A DNA stretch of 64,000 bases from Rhizobium sp. BK376 (GCF_004341625.1 NZ_SLZG01000016.1:62001-126000), one strand, 5' to 3'; shown: positions 35,218 through 44,196, numbered from the stretch's first letter. Program-made: numbers and translations. The notes: generated by a model not told the origin, from the letters alone.

Positions 35218-36291
35218 ATGGCCGATACCGGTGTAGTGCTGACCGATATCCGCAAAAATTTCGGCAGCCTTGAGGTGATCCACGGCATCGATCTCGAGAT
35301 CGCCGAGGGCTCCTTTGTCGTCTTCGTCGGCCCGTCCGGTTGCGGCAAGTCGACATTGCTTCGCATGATTGCCGGTCTTGAAGACGTGACGGATGGCGAG
35401 ATCGAGATCAAGGGGCGCAATGTCACTGATCTCGATCCCTCCGACCGCGGCATCGCCATGGTCTTCCAGTCCTACGCGCTCTACCCACACATGAGCGTTC
35501 GCGAAAATCTCGCCTTCGGCCTCAAGATGGCGCGGACGCAGGCGGCCGAAATCGGCATGCGCGTCAAGGCAGCGTCCTCGATCCTGAAGATCGACCATCT
35601 TCTGGAACGCCGGCCGGGCCAGCTATCCGGCGGCCAGCGCCAACGTGTCGCGATCGGCCGCGCCATCGTGCGCAAGCCGGATGTCTTCCTCTTCGATGAG
35701 CCACTGTCGAACCTGGATGCGGAACTGCGTGTCTCGATGCGTATCGAGATCGCCCGCCTGCATCGCGAGCTCGGCAACACGATGATCTATGTGACGCATG
35801 ATCAGACCGAGGCCATGACGCTGGCTGACAAGATCGTCGTCCTGCGTGACGGTCGGATCGAGCAGACCGGAACGCCACGGGAAGTCTATGAGGACCCCGC
35901 GAATATCTTCGTGGCCGGCTTCATCGGTTCACCACGAATGAACCTCCTGCAAGCCACTTGGGACAGCGATGGGGCAATACGCCTCGGCGCCAACCGGCTG
36001 TCGTCTGCAATCACGGCAGGCAGTCTGTTGCCGGGCGACAAGCTGACATTCGGTATCCGTCCCGAACATTTTACGCTTTGCGCAGGCGGAGCAGAAGCCT
36101 TGCCGGCCAAGGTGGATTTTTCGGAGTATCTCGGAGGAACGCAATATCTGTATTGCCAGCTGGAGGATGGCCAGTCGGTTACGGTCGAATACCGCTCATC
36201 CGCTCCGATCGCCGCCGGCGAGCCGGTTCACCTTGGCTGCTCACCCGCGGACAGGCGGTTCTTCGATGCCGAGGGGCGACGTCTCTTGTGA
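35218..36291 (+). CDS. Sugar ABC transporter ATP-binding protein (UgpC/MalK type)
   Basis: A 357-residue ATPase starting one base after the GH127 stop. It has Walker A GPSGCGKST, signature LSGGQRQRVAIGRA, Walker B VFLFDEPLSNLDAELR and switch His in VTHDQTEAM. The C-terminal TOBE region is about 235-357. It energises the importer formed by the binding protein and two permeases of this operon. The reading frame stays open far upstream in the GH127 gene, but that extension is not coding. Confidence 0.93.
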   Translation: MADTGVVLTDIRKNFGSLEVIHGIDLEIAEGSFVVFVGPSGCGKSTLLRMIAGLEDVTDGEIEIKGRNVTDLDPSDRGIAMVFQSYALYPHMSVRENLAFGLKMARTQAAEIGMRVKAASSILKIDHLLERRPGQLSGGQRQRVAIGRAIVRKPDVFLFDEPLSNLDAELRVSMRIEIARLHRELGNTMIYVTHDQTEAMTLADKIVVLRDGRIEQTGTPREVYEDPANIFVAGFIGSPRMNLLQATWDSDGAIRLGANRLSSAITAGSLLPGDKLTFGIRPEHFTLCAGGAEALPAKVDFSEYLGGTQYLYCQLEDGQSVTVEYRSSAPIAAGEPVHLGCSPADRRFFDAEGRRLL

Positions 36292-36377
36292 CGCATTGTC
36301 AGCATCAGGGCGATGACCGGTTGCCAAAGGGGAATGACGGCTGATAGTCAGTATACCCATCCGCCTGATTTCCACAG

Positions 36378-37667
36378 ATGAGTGACGAGATCATGACCCT
36401 TGCCGATGCGCGTGCCTTCCTCACCTCCCTTTTCGATGCCGCTGTTGAAGCCGCCAATCCGTTGACAGGCATACGCGCCAATCTGCCCGCAAAGCCCAAG
36501 GGTCGCACTGTCGTCATCGGCGCGGGCAAAGGGTCGGCGCAGATGGCTGCCGCCCTTGAGCAATGCTGGGACGGGCCGCTCGAAGGGCTGGTCGTCACCC
36601 GCTACGGCTTTGCGACCAAATGCGAGCATATCGAAATCATCGAGGCCTCCCATCCCGTTCCCGATGCAGCAGGCCTTGTGGCATCGCGCCGCCTGCTGAA
36701 GCTTGTCGAGGGCCTGACGGAAGACGACCTGGTGATTGCGCTGATCTCCGGCGGAGGTTCGGCTCTTTTGCCCTCTCCCGCCGGCGACCTGACGCTGGAA
36801 GACGAGATCGCTGTCAACAAGGCGCTTCTCGCCTCGGGTGCGCCGATCGCCACCATGAACGTCATCCGGAAGCATCTGTCGACGATCAAGGGCGGCCGGC
36901 TTGCCGCGGCGGCCTATCCCGCGCGCGTCGTATCGCTGGTCGTGTCCGATATTCCAGGTGACGATCCCGCTCTCGTTGCTTCCGGCCCGACCGTTCCCGG
37001 CGCCGGCACGCGCGGCGAAGCGCTCGACCTGATCCGCCTCTACAAGATCGAGCTGCCGGCTGCCGTCATGGCTCACATGGAAAAAGCCGAAGCGGACGCG
37101 CCGCGGACGGACGATCCGCGTTTTGCGCGCAACGAAGTCCACGTCATCGCTTCTGCCGGCGTCTCGCTGGAGGCCGCAGCGGAGACCGCCCGCAAGGCCG
37201 GTATCGAAGCGGCGATCCTTTCCGATGCCATCGAGGGTGAGGCGCGCGAGGCGGCCCATATGCATGCCGCGATCGCCCGCGAGATCCTTCATCGCGACCG
37301 TCCCTTCACAAAGCCGATCGTGCTTCTGTCGGGCGGCGAGACGACGGTGACGCTGACCGGCAAGGGCAAGGGCGGACGCAACTCGGAATTCCTGCTGTCG
37401 CTGGCGATTGACATCGATGGCCATGCCGGCATCCATGCCATGGCCGCCGATACCGACGGCATCGACGGCAGCGAGGATAATGCCGGCGCTTTTGCGGATG
37501 CAGGCACGGTCGCACGCCTGCGCTCGACAGGCATCGATCCGGCAGTGATGCTTCGCAACAATGACGCCTGGTCCGCCTTCAATGCGATCGACGACCTCTT
37601 CGTTCCCGGCCCGACCGGAACGAACGTCAATGATTTGCGGGCGATCCTGATCAATCCCGATGATTGA
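36378..37667 (+). CDS. Glycerate 2-kinase, MOFRL/GckA type
   Basis: A 429-residue protein of the DUF4147-MOFRL family. The N-terminal domain has VVIGAGKGSAQMAAALEQ, ALISGGGSALLPSPAG and NVIRKHLSTIKGGRLA. The MOFRL C-terminus has LLSGGETTVTLTGKGKGGRN and ADTDGIDGSEDNAGAF. These enzymes phosphorylate D-glycerate to 2-phosphoglycerate; older annotations call them hydroxypyruvate reductase (TtuD). It starts 87 bp after the ABC ATPase in the same direction and is probably the last gene of that operon. This would fit an arabinose or pentonate route ending in glycerate or hydroxypyruvate, but the intermediate enzymes are not present here. Confidence 0.9.
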   Translation: MSDEIMTLADARAFLTSLFDAAVEAANPLTGIRANLPAKPKGRTVVIGAGKGSAQMAAALEQCWDGPLEGLVVTRYGFATKCEHIEIIEASHPVPDAAGLVASRRLLKLVEGLTEDDLVIALISGGGSALLPSPAGDLTLEDEIAVNKALLASGAPIATMNVIRKHLSTIKGGRLAAAAYPARVVSLVVSDIPGDDPALVASGPTVPGAGTRGEALDLIRLYKIELPAAVMAHMEKAEADAPRTDDPRFARNEVHVIASAGVSLEAAAETARKAGIEAAILSDAIEGEAREAAHMHAAIAREILHRDRPFTKPIVLLSGGETTVTLTGKGKGGRNSEFLLSLAIDIDGHAGIHAMAADTDGIDGSEDNAGAFADAGTVARLRSTGIDPAVMLRNNDAWSAFNAIDDLFVPGPTGTNVNDLRAILINPDD

Positions 37668-38025
37668 AAAATGAGCGGATGATCGGTCGTCAGCACCCGA
37701 CAACAAAGGCCGATCTGACATAGCGGTCCCTACGATTTTTGCAGGCGGCTAAGACGTTGCGTGTGCTCCCGATTCGGACGCGGGCACGCACAACACCCCT
37801 CAAGCAAGACCGAAACAATGCTCATCAAGATCGGTTTGATCCGACCGTCGATGTCGGCTCGGGAAATTAGGAAGTAAAACCTGTCGTTGAGAGAATAATC
37901 AAGCGTCAGGCAAGGTTCCTCCTGAAGCATCCGCAGATCATCAAAGTGAGGACTGCAAAGCAGGGGACGTTTTCCACCTGCTCACCGCGATGGTTGGTTC
38001 TAGTCAACGGTCTCTGAGGGTGAAC
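37668..38025. other. Intergenic region before the ParA-like gene
   Basis: The 358 bp hold no gene I trust. A 66-codon minus-strand frame (37730-37930) starts with MLQEEPCLTLDYSLNDRFYF, and its AGGAGG lies inside the frame rather than before it. I leave it uncalled. No clear terminator or promoter was found. Confidence 0.5.
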
Positions 38026-38745
38026 ATGCCAGTTATTACATTTGCAAATACCAAGGGGGGCGCCGGCAAAACGACCGTCGCACTCGTTCTAGCAGACGAA
38101 CTCGCACGCCAAAATAAGCGGGTCGCTGTCGTCGATGCCGACCCGCAACAGTGGGTCTCGCGTTGGAGCAGGCTTTCCGCCGCGGCTGTAAATTTCACGG
38201 TCGTTTCGGATATAGATGAAAGCTCTATCGAGCAGAGCATCAAGACGCTCAAGAAAAAGATGGACTATATCATCGTCGACCTGCCAGGTGGCCTCAGCCC
38301 CCTGCTCGCAAAAGCGATCGGCCTGTCCGACCATGTTTTCGTGCCGGTTCAAGGTTGTGCAATGGATGCCGTCGGTGGTGCGCAGGTGCTTGAAATCCTG
38401 AAAGAGCTGGAGGCGAAGTGCGATATCAGGATCGCACACTCCGTCGTCTTGACTCGCGTCAGTTCCATCATCACGACAAGAGCGCTGCTGACCGTGAAGG
38501 CCATGCTGGCACGGCAGAAGGTCCACGTGCTCGACACGGCCCTGATCGAGCGTGCAGCGTTCCGCGACATGTTCAATGCCGGCGGAACAATCTCCATGAT
38601 GAACCCGCAAGGCGTCAGCAACCTGGACAAGGCGCAGCACAATGCGCGGCTGCTCGCAGACGAGGTTCAACGCCTCGTTCCCCTCGAGGCTGCACCGGTG
38701 AAAGCTCCGCGGAAGCGGGCCGCTACCACCAAAAAGGCGGCTTAG
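38026..38745 (+). CDS. ParA/MinD-like partition ATPase without a ParB partner
   Basis: A 239-residue protein starting at ATG 38026 after GAGGG. It has the deviant Walker A KGGAGKTT at residues 10-17, the A' motif VVDADPQQW and DLPGGLSP (Walker B). It resembles small ParA/VirC1-type ATPases. No parB or parS-like repeat is seen next to it. The last 20 residues (APVKAPRKRAATTKKAA) are lysine/arginine/alanine-rich and may give nonspecific DNA binding. It stands alone, followed by a hairpin. It could serve positioning of a protein complex or plasmid maintenance; undetermined. Confidence 0.85.
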   Translation: MPVITFANTKGGAGKTTVALVLADELARQNKRVAVVDADPQQWVSRWSRLSAAAVNFTVVSDIDESSIEQSIKTLKKKMDYIIVDLPGGLSPLLAKAIGLSDHVFVPVQGCAMDAVGGAQVLEILKELEAKCDIRIAHSVVLTRVSSIITTRALLTVKAMLARQKVHVLDTALIERAAFRDMFNAGGTISMMNPQGVSNLDKAQHNARLLADEVQRLVPLEAAPVKAPRKRAATTKKAA

Positions 38746-39128
38746 TCCGCTCAGCCCCCGGAAATGCCCGCGTAACGGGCATTTCCGATCGACGGCAGCG
38801 TAAATGCCTTCCGCCGTTACATCAGCGTTTACCGTAACATACTCCCGCTGCCGTAGAATTCGTGCTATCTAATAATGCACCGGCAGAGGGGAGATAAATT
38901 CTGTGACGATCGCCGCATCGATCACTTTTGCGACTGCCCACATGGTCGCATTCGGGGAAGACAACCATACCGACCGGACCACCGATCTCCTGAAGCTTCG
39001 GAGTTATCACAACACCAGTCAGATCGGCACTCCCGACAAGTCCGCGAGGCCGTCCTTGCCGGCGGACTTGATACCAATCGACTTTAGGGTTGGCACGAAT
39101 AATCAACCCTCGATCCGGAGGTGACGAG
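38746..39128. other. Intergenic region with nested hairpins upstream of the mechanosensitive channel
   Basis: The 383 bp contain the ParA-gene terminator hairpin and a nested inverted-repeat block (38793-38853). A GTG-started 73-codon frame (38903-39124) has composition unlike a protein, and I do not call it. Confidence 0.5.
38760..38786. terminator. Hairpin after the ParA-like gene
   Basis: A perfect 11-bp stem GGAAATGCCCG / CGGGCATTTCC with loop CGTAA lies 14 bp after the stop codon. There is no T-run, which is common in rhizobial terminators. Confidence 0.65.
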
Positions 39129-41114
39129 ATGAGATGGCTGGCGATCGTCCTTTTTCTGTCTCTTTTCCCGACGATCGCGCAGGCGCAAAGTGCTGCACCC
39201 CCTCAAGCCAAGATCAACGATCTCGTGCGTCTGCTGCAGGATCCGGAGATGAAGGCATGGCTGGACAGCCAGAAACCTTCGACCGCCGCGGCCTCGCCGG
39301 CCGCCAAGGCCGACACCGATCTCCAGGACTGGGATCAACAGACGCGCGCGAGCGTCAACCAGATCGTTTCGGCAATTCCGAGAATACCATCCGAGATCGC
39401 CGCCGCGTCCGCACGGACAAGGGCGGACGCCATCTCGCACGGCTACGCACCTGTCATGATTATTTTCGCTATCATGGTCGCAATCGGGATCATCATAGAG
39501 CGATTGTTTCTCCGTCTCTACGCCTCGCGATCTCGAAAATTGGCCAACGCCACCACAAGCCGCCTGTCCGAGTTTATTCCGATCGGTGTTTTCACGGTCG
39601 TCATTGGGCTGATTTTCTTCGCTTTTGATTGGCCTCCGCTCGCCCGCACCGCCCTCCTGGCCTATCTGCTCGCCTTCATCGCATATCGTTGCCTTTCCGT
39701 TGTCACGGGCTTCATCGTCGATAGCGGTCCGCTGCGCCGGCGGGTATTGCTCTTCATAGGCGTTTTGGCCTTCGCGACCGCCACCGCCAAGCTTGGCCCG
39801 CCGCTCGGCGTCGATCCCGCCGTCACCAAAGCGATCTCCTTCTGTTTCTCGGCCATCCTCTTTCTGATCGCAATGGAAGCGATATGGCGGACGTCAAAAC
39901 AATCGCGAACGACCAAAGGCATATTGAGCCTTTGGCTGCTTGGCATCTGGGTGCTCTGGTGCCTCAGCCTCAAGGGTCTTGTCTGGATCGGTATCTATAT
40001 ACTGATACTGCCTCCCATTTTGAGGGCAGTAGGAAAAACCGTGGCAGAAGCCCTCACCCCGCCAGACGGGTCGCCCGGCGACGATATCAAAACCGTCCTT
40101 TTTGTCCGTGGCAGTCGCGCATGCGTCATAGCACTGGCGGTCGGATGGCTGGCCGTCGTCTGGCACCTCAATCCAGAATCGCTGGCGCATCAGGATCCAA
40201 CCTTGAGCGCAATCGTCCACGGACTGTTGAAGGGTATCATCATCCTGCTCATCGCCGATCTTGTCTGGCAAATGGCCAAGGCCTTCATAGACAAAAGACT
40301 CAAAACATTTTCAGCCGATCCTTCCGTCGAAGGCAAGGAGGCTGCAAGCCAGCATCGCATCGCCACGTTGCTGCCGATCTTCAAGAACGCGCTCGCCGTC
40401 TTGGTGCTCGTCGCCACCGCGCTGACCGTGCTTGCCGAGCTCGGCGTTCAGATCGGCCCGCTCATCGCCGGTGCCGGCATATTTGGTGTGGCAATTGGTT
40501 TCGGATCGCAGACGCTGGTAAAGGACGTCATCAGTGGCATCTTCTACATGCTCGACGATGCCTTCCGCGTCGGCGAATACATCCAGAGCGGCAGCTACAA
40601 GGGAACGGTCGAATCCTTCAGCCTTCGCTCCGTTCGCTTGCGCCACCACCGTGGCCCCATCTTCACCGTGCCCTTTGGATCCCTGGGAGCGGTTCAGAAC
40701 ATGAGCCGCGACTGGGTTATCGACAAGTTCATGCTCCGCGTCCCCTTCGACACCGACATTGCCCAGGTGAAGAGGCTGGTGAAGGGTGTGGGGGCCGAGA
40801 TGATGGCAGACCCGGAATTGGCACCCTTCATCATTCAGACGGTCAAGATGAAAGGCGTCGAACAGATCGGCGACTTCGGGATCGAGCTGAGCTTCGCCTT
40901 TACCGCACATCCCGGACATCAGTCGGCGGTCCGCCGACGCGCCTATACGATGATCCGTGATGCTTTCAGGACTAACGGTATAGACTTCGCCCAGCCCACC
41001 GTCCAGGTCGGAGGCGAGGAGAAGGCCGCCAGCGCAGCCGCAGCATCGGCGTCCCATAACAGGGCTGTCCAGAAAGCCGCACTGGCCGCCGGCGGGGGCG
41101 AAGGCCAGTCCTGA
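39129..41114 (+). CDS. MscS-family mechanosensitive ion channel
   Basis: A 661-residue inner-membrane protein starting at ATG 39129 behind GGAGGTGA. The signal peptide MRWLAIVLFLSLFPTIAQAQ is followed by a periplasmic domain to about residue 110 and then some ten membrane segments. The MscS core is near residues 425-610: the pore helix GPLIAGAGIFGVAIGFGSQT, LVKDVISGIF and the beta-domain VPFGSLGAVQNMSRDW. The length places it with the larger YbdG/MscK-like members. It releases solutes on osmotic downshift. The C-terminal 35 residues are Ala/Gly-rich. It is convergent with the lyase gene. Confidence 0.92.
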   Translation: MRWLAIVLFLSLFPTIAQAQSAAPPQAKINDLVRLLQDPEMKAWLDSQKPSTAAASPAAKADTDLQDWDQQTRASVNQIVSAIPRIPSEIAAASARTRADAISHGYAPVMIIFAIMVAIGIIIERLFLRLYASRSRKLANATTSRLSEFIPIGVFTVVIGLIFFAFDWPPLARTALLAYLLAFIAYRCLSVVTGFIVDSGPLRRRVLLFIGVLAFATATAKLGPPLGVDPAVTKAISFCFSAILFLIAMEAIWRTSKQSRTTKGILSLWLLGIWVLWCLSLKGLVWIGIYILILPPILRAVGKTVAEALTPPDGSPGDDIKTVLFVRGSRACVIALAVGWLAVVWHLNPESLAHQDPTLSAIVHGLLKGIIILLIADLVWQMAKAFIDKRLKTFSADPSVEGKEAASQHRIATLLPIFKNALAVLVLVATALTVLAELGVQIGPLIAGAGIFGVAIGFGSQTLVKDVISGIFYMLDDAFRVGEYIQSGSYKGTVESFSLRSVRLRHHRGPIFTVPFGSLGAVQNMSRDWVIDKFMLRVPFDTDIAQVKRLVKGVGAEMMADPELAPFIIQTVKMKGVEQIGDFGIELSFAFTAHPGHQSAVRRRAYTMIRDAFRTNGIDFAQPTVQVGGEEKAASAAAASASHNRAVQKAALAAGGGEGQS

Positions 41115-41184
41115 TCGAAGCACATGCAAGTGGGGGGATTGCCATCGGGCAGCCAGTCGCCTGACAACGCGGCCGGTCCTTCGC

Positions 41185-42681
41185 TCAGTCCAACGCAGGC
41201 GGCGGCGTCTCGCTTAAGACCGTGCGCAACGTTTCCATATCACGCGATAGCGGCCGGTCGTCGGCGTAGTGCGGTATGCGTTCACGGACAGCCCGATGAA
41301 TCCTGTCCGTGCCGTCTGCTCGCAATGCCATCGATGTCAGGAAATCGTGCGCCTGAGCCGCCGCCATCAGCTCGATCGCGAGGATATATTCGGCATTGTC
41401 GATAACGGACAAAAGCTTGTTCGCGGCCGCCGTCGGATGCGCCAGAAAATCCTCCTGAAGACCTGAGGTCAGCCCGCCATCCACCGAGGCCGGAGCCGAA
41501 AGCCGGCGGCTCTCGTTGCTCAGCGCCGCAGCCGTATATTGCGCAATCATGAAGCCGGAATTGCTGCCCGCGTCACTCGCGAGAAACGGCGGCAAGCTGC
41601 TCACGAGCGGATTGACGAGCCGGTCCATGCGCCGTTCGCTCATCGCCGATATCTGCGCGATTGCGATTGCAAGACTGTCGGCCGCCTGTGCGAGGGCCGG
41701 AGCGACCGCATGTGCCTCCGATGACACGACGGGATTTTCCGGCGTGCCTGACACCGCGGGATTGTCGGTGACGGAGGCGAGTTCCTGATTGACGACCGCC
41801 GCACTGTTTTCGAACACGTCGCGCGCGGCCCCGTGTGCATGCGGGACGGATCGCAGGCTGAGCGCATCCTGTGTGCGCTTGCCATGGGCGGCAGCCACAA
41901 GCCCGCTGCCTGCGAGCCGCTTGCGAAGCGACCTGCCGACCTCTGCAATCCCTTTCGATGGCCGCAGCGCAAGGACAGCCTCATCGAAGGCCGCCATCTG
42001 GCAGCCCACGGCCTCAAGCGTGAGGGCGGCGATAGCATCCGCCCAATCGAGCAGCCGCTCTGCGCGTGCAATCGCGACGCAAGCCAGCCCAGTTGCGCAG
42101 GCCGTACCGTTGACGAGGCTGAGACCCTCCTTGGCACCCAGCACCAGCGGCTCAAGACCAATGGCCTCAAGCGCATCGCGGCCATTAAACGACCTGCCAC
42201 CAACATGGGCGGTTCCTTCACCAATAAGGACCAAAGCTGTATGGGCATTGTGGGTCAGATAGCCGGCGGAGCCCTTCGACGGGACATCCGGGATACAGTC
42301 CTTTTCGAGAAAGGCTGCCAGATGACGGATGATCTCTGGCCGCACACCGGAATGGCCATGCGAAAAATTGACGATCTGTGCCGCGATGATAGCGCGAACT
42401 TCGCGCGGCGCCAGAAGCGGGCCAACGCCGCAGGCATGGCTTAGAATGATATTGCGCGACAGGCGGCTCTGAGAGGCCCTGTCTACCACGGTGTCGGAAA
42501 GAGCACCAACGCCGGTATTGATACCATAGGCCCGCACACCGCTTTCGACGATACGCTCGACGATCCTGCTTGCATTTTGGACCCGATCCCAAGCAGCGGG
42601 CGACAGCCCCAGCGCGTCTCCTGCGCCGACGCGCGCCACGTCCCGCCACGTGACGAGGTCATCGATGGTGACAGTGCTCAT
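41185..42681 (-). CDS. Histidine ammonia-lyase family protein lacking the MIO triad
   Basis: A 498-residue HAL/PAL-fold protein of near-normal length (HutH about 510). Conserved parts include YGINTGVGAL (Tyr52), SLVNGT (Asn191), MSERRMDRLVN, NSGFMIAQYTAAALSNE and LQED. The cofactor segment is changed. HutH has GSVG-ASG-DLAPLAH, while here GSAG (137-140) runs straight into YLTHNAH, so the Ala-Ser-Gly that forms MIO is exactly deleted. The QDPYSLR motif is QDALSLR (271-277), so the catalytic Tyr is Leu274. The frame is clean, so this is not a sequencing frameshift. Its start overlaps the ABC ATPase gene. Ordinary ammonia elimination seems unlikely; the activity is unknown. Confidence 0.88.
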   Translation of the reverse strand: MSTVTIDDLVTWRDVARVGAGDALGLSPAAWDRVQNASRIVERIVESGVRAYGINTGVGALSDTVVDRASQSRLSRNIILSHACGVGPLLAPREVRAIIAAQIVNFSHGHSGVRPEIIRHLAAFLEKDCIPDVPSKGSAGYLTHNAHTALVLIGEGTAHVGGRSFNGRDALEAIGLEPLVLGAKEGLSLVNGTACATGLACVAIARAERLLDWADAIAALTLEAVGCQMAAFDEAVLALRPSKGIAEVGRSLRKRLAGSGLVAAAHGKRTQDALSLRSVPHAHGAARDVFENSAAVVNQELASVTDNPAVSGTPENPVVSSEAHAVAPALAQAADSLAIAIAQISAMSERRMDRLVNPLVSSLPPFLASDAGSNSGFMIAQYTAAALSNESRRLSAPASVDGGLTSGLQEDFLAHPTAAANKLLSVIDNAEYILAIELMAAAQAHDFLTSMALRADGTDRIHRAVRERIPHYADDRPLSRDMETLRTVLSETPPPALD

Positions 42682-43454
42682 TGACCGCTTCCGAAATGAC
42701 CGATGAATTGCCGGAAGGCCGGCGAGGCGCCACCGCCAAACATTTCCTGAGGAGCACCGCTGCTTTCGACCAACCCTTCGCGCATGAAGACCACGCGGTT
42801 GGAGACGTTGCGGGCAAAGCTCATTTCATGGGTGACGACGAGCATCGTCATGCCCTCCTCGGCGAGCGCGCGCATGACGCGCAGCACTTCGCCGACCAAT
42901 TCGGGATCGAGGGCCGAGGTCGGCTCGTCGAACAGCATGACCTTTGGCTTCATGGCGAGTGCGCGGGCGATTGCAGCGCGCTGCTGCTGGCCGCCGGAAA
43001 GATGGGCGGGATAGGCGTGACGCTTCTCGAAAATACCGACCTTTTGCAAAAGCTTTTCGGCTTCCGCGATGCACTCGGCGCGCGGCCGCTTCAAGACATG
43101 CACTGGCCCCTCGATGACGTTCTGCAGGATCGTCATATGAGACCAGAGATTGAACTGCTGGAACACCATGCCGAGTTCTGAGCGGATATGATCCACCTGC
43201 TTCTGGCTCGCCGGCTTGCTCCTGCCGTTTTTGTGCACCATGCGGATTTCTTCACCATCGACCCAGATCTCGCCATCGGTGGCGGTCTCGAGCAGGTTGA
43301 TGCAGCGAAGGAATGTCGATTTTCCCGAGCCCGAAGCGCCGAGAAGCGAGATCACGTCGCCATCCTCTGCATCGAGGGAAATGCCGCGAAGGACTTCGTG
43401 GGTGCCGAAGCTCTTGCGGATATTGCGGACCGAAAGTCGGGTTACGCCGGGCAT
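42678..43454 (-). CDS. Polar amino-acid ABC transporter ATP-binding protein (HisP/GlnQ type)
   Basis: A 258-residue ATPase. It has Walker A GASGSGKST, signature LSGGQQQRAAIARA, Walker B VMLFDEPTSALDPELVGEV and switch His in VVTHEMSFAR. The insertion KNGRSKPASQKQVDHIRSEL is typical of HisP/ArtP. The ATGA overlap at 42678-42681 couples it to the lyase-like gene. It powers uptake with the two permeases and binding protein upstream. Confidence 0.93.
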   Translation of the reverse strand: MPGVTRLSVRNIRKSFGTHEVLRGISLDAEDGDVISLLGASGSGKSTFLRCINLLETATDGEIWVDGEEIRMVHKNGRSKPASQKQVDHIRSELGMVFQQFNLWSHMTILQNVIEGPVHVLKRPRAECIAEAEKLLQKVGIFEKRHAYPAHLSGGQQQRAAIARALAMKPKVMLFDEPTSALDPELVGEVLRVMRALAEEGMTMLVVTHEMSFARNVSNRVVFMREGLVESSGAPQEMFGGGASPAFRQFIGHFGSGQ

Positions 43455-43482
43455 GGAAGCTCCAATCAGATTCAGTCTTCCC

Positions 43483-44187
43483 TCACGCCTTCAGCGCCGG
43501 CGGGACCGCGCGGCGATGTCGCGAAAGAGAATATTCGAGCAGGGCCAGGCCCTGCAGGATGATGAAGTTCAAAGCGAGATAGATGATGGCCGCACAGAGA
43601 AAGACCTCCATCGTCCGGTAGGTGTGTGAGATCAGCCGCTGCGCCACGCCGGTCACTTCCCAGACGGTGACAAGGCTTGCAAGCGCCGTCGATTTCATCA
43701 TCAGGACGATCTCGGTCGAATAGGCGGGCAAGGCATGCCGAAAGGCGATCGGCGCGATGATCCGGCGCACGAGCAGGAAGCCGGACATGCCGATGGATCG
43801 CGCCGCCTCTATCTCGCGCGGAGAGATGGCGCGAATACCGCCGCGAAAAATCTCTGCCGTATAGCCGCCGGTGCAGAGCGCCAGCGCCAGTACGGCGCAG
43901 ACAAAAGGCTCACGCAGCAGCGGCCAGAGCGGGCCGTAGCGAATGATGCCGAACTGGGCGAGCCCGTAGAAAATCAGAAACATCTGGATGAGCAGCGGCG
44001 ATCCGCGGAAGACGAAGATATAGCCCTTGGCGATCGACGATAGGAACGGGTTGCCGCCCACCCGCATCCAAACGATCAGGAGCGCTAGAAGGCCGCCGAT
44101 CGTGATGGAACAAATGAACAGCGCAAGCGTCATGGGGAGCGCCTGAAGCAGGGTGATCATCGTCTGGCTGAGAAAGGCGAAATCCAT
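43483..44187 (-). CDS. Polar amino-acid ABC transporter permease (HisM type)
   Basis: A 234-residue membrane protein with about five segments (ITLLQALPMTLALFICSITI first). The EAA-loop region is GGIRAISPREIEAARSIGMS. The motif LGEP-like segment FVFRGSPLLIQMFLIFYGLA is characteristic of the His/Glu/Gln permease family. It lies 9 bp after the other permease gene. It is half of the membrane channel for the amino-acid importer. Confidence 0.92.
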   Translation of the reverse strand: MDFAFLSQTMITLLQALPMTLALFICSITIGGLLALLIVWMRVGGNPFLSSIAKGYIFVFRGSPLLIQMFLIFYGLAQFGIIRYGPLWPLLREPFVCAVLALALCTGGYTAEIFRGGIRAISPREIEAARSIGMSGFLLVRRIIAPIAFRHALPAYSTEIVLMMKSTALASLVTVWEVTGVAQRLISHTYRTMEVFLCAAIIYLALNFIILQGLALLEYSLSRHRRAVPPALKA

Positions 44188-44196
44188 GATCGATCC

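Noticed and set aside
33387..35459. A 690-codon open frame on the minus strand opposite the GH127 and ATPase genes
   Set aside because: It is antisense to two genes with complete catalytic motifs. Its translation has no recognisable fold. Long antisense frames are expected from GC-rich third codon positions.
37730..37930. A 66-codon minus-strand ORF before the ParA-like gene
   Set aside because: There is no ribosome site before the ATG (AGGAGG lies inside the frame) and no recognisable protein. It is possible but unsupported.
38903..39124. A 73-codon GTG-started ORF upstream of the MscS gene
   Set aside because: It has no ribosome site, low-information composition, and overlaps the expected leader of the channel gene.
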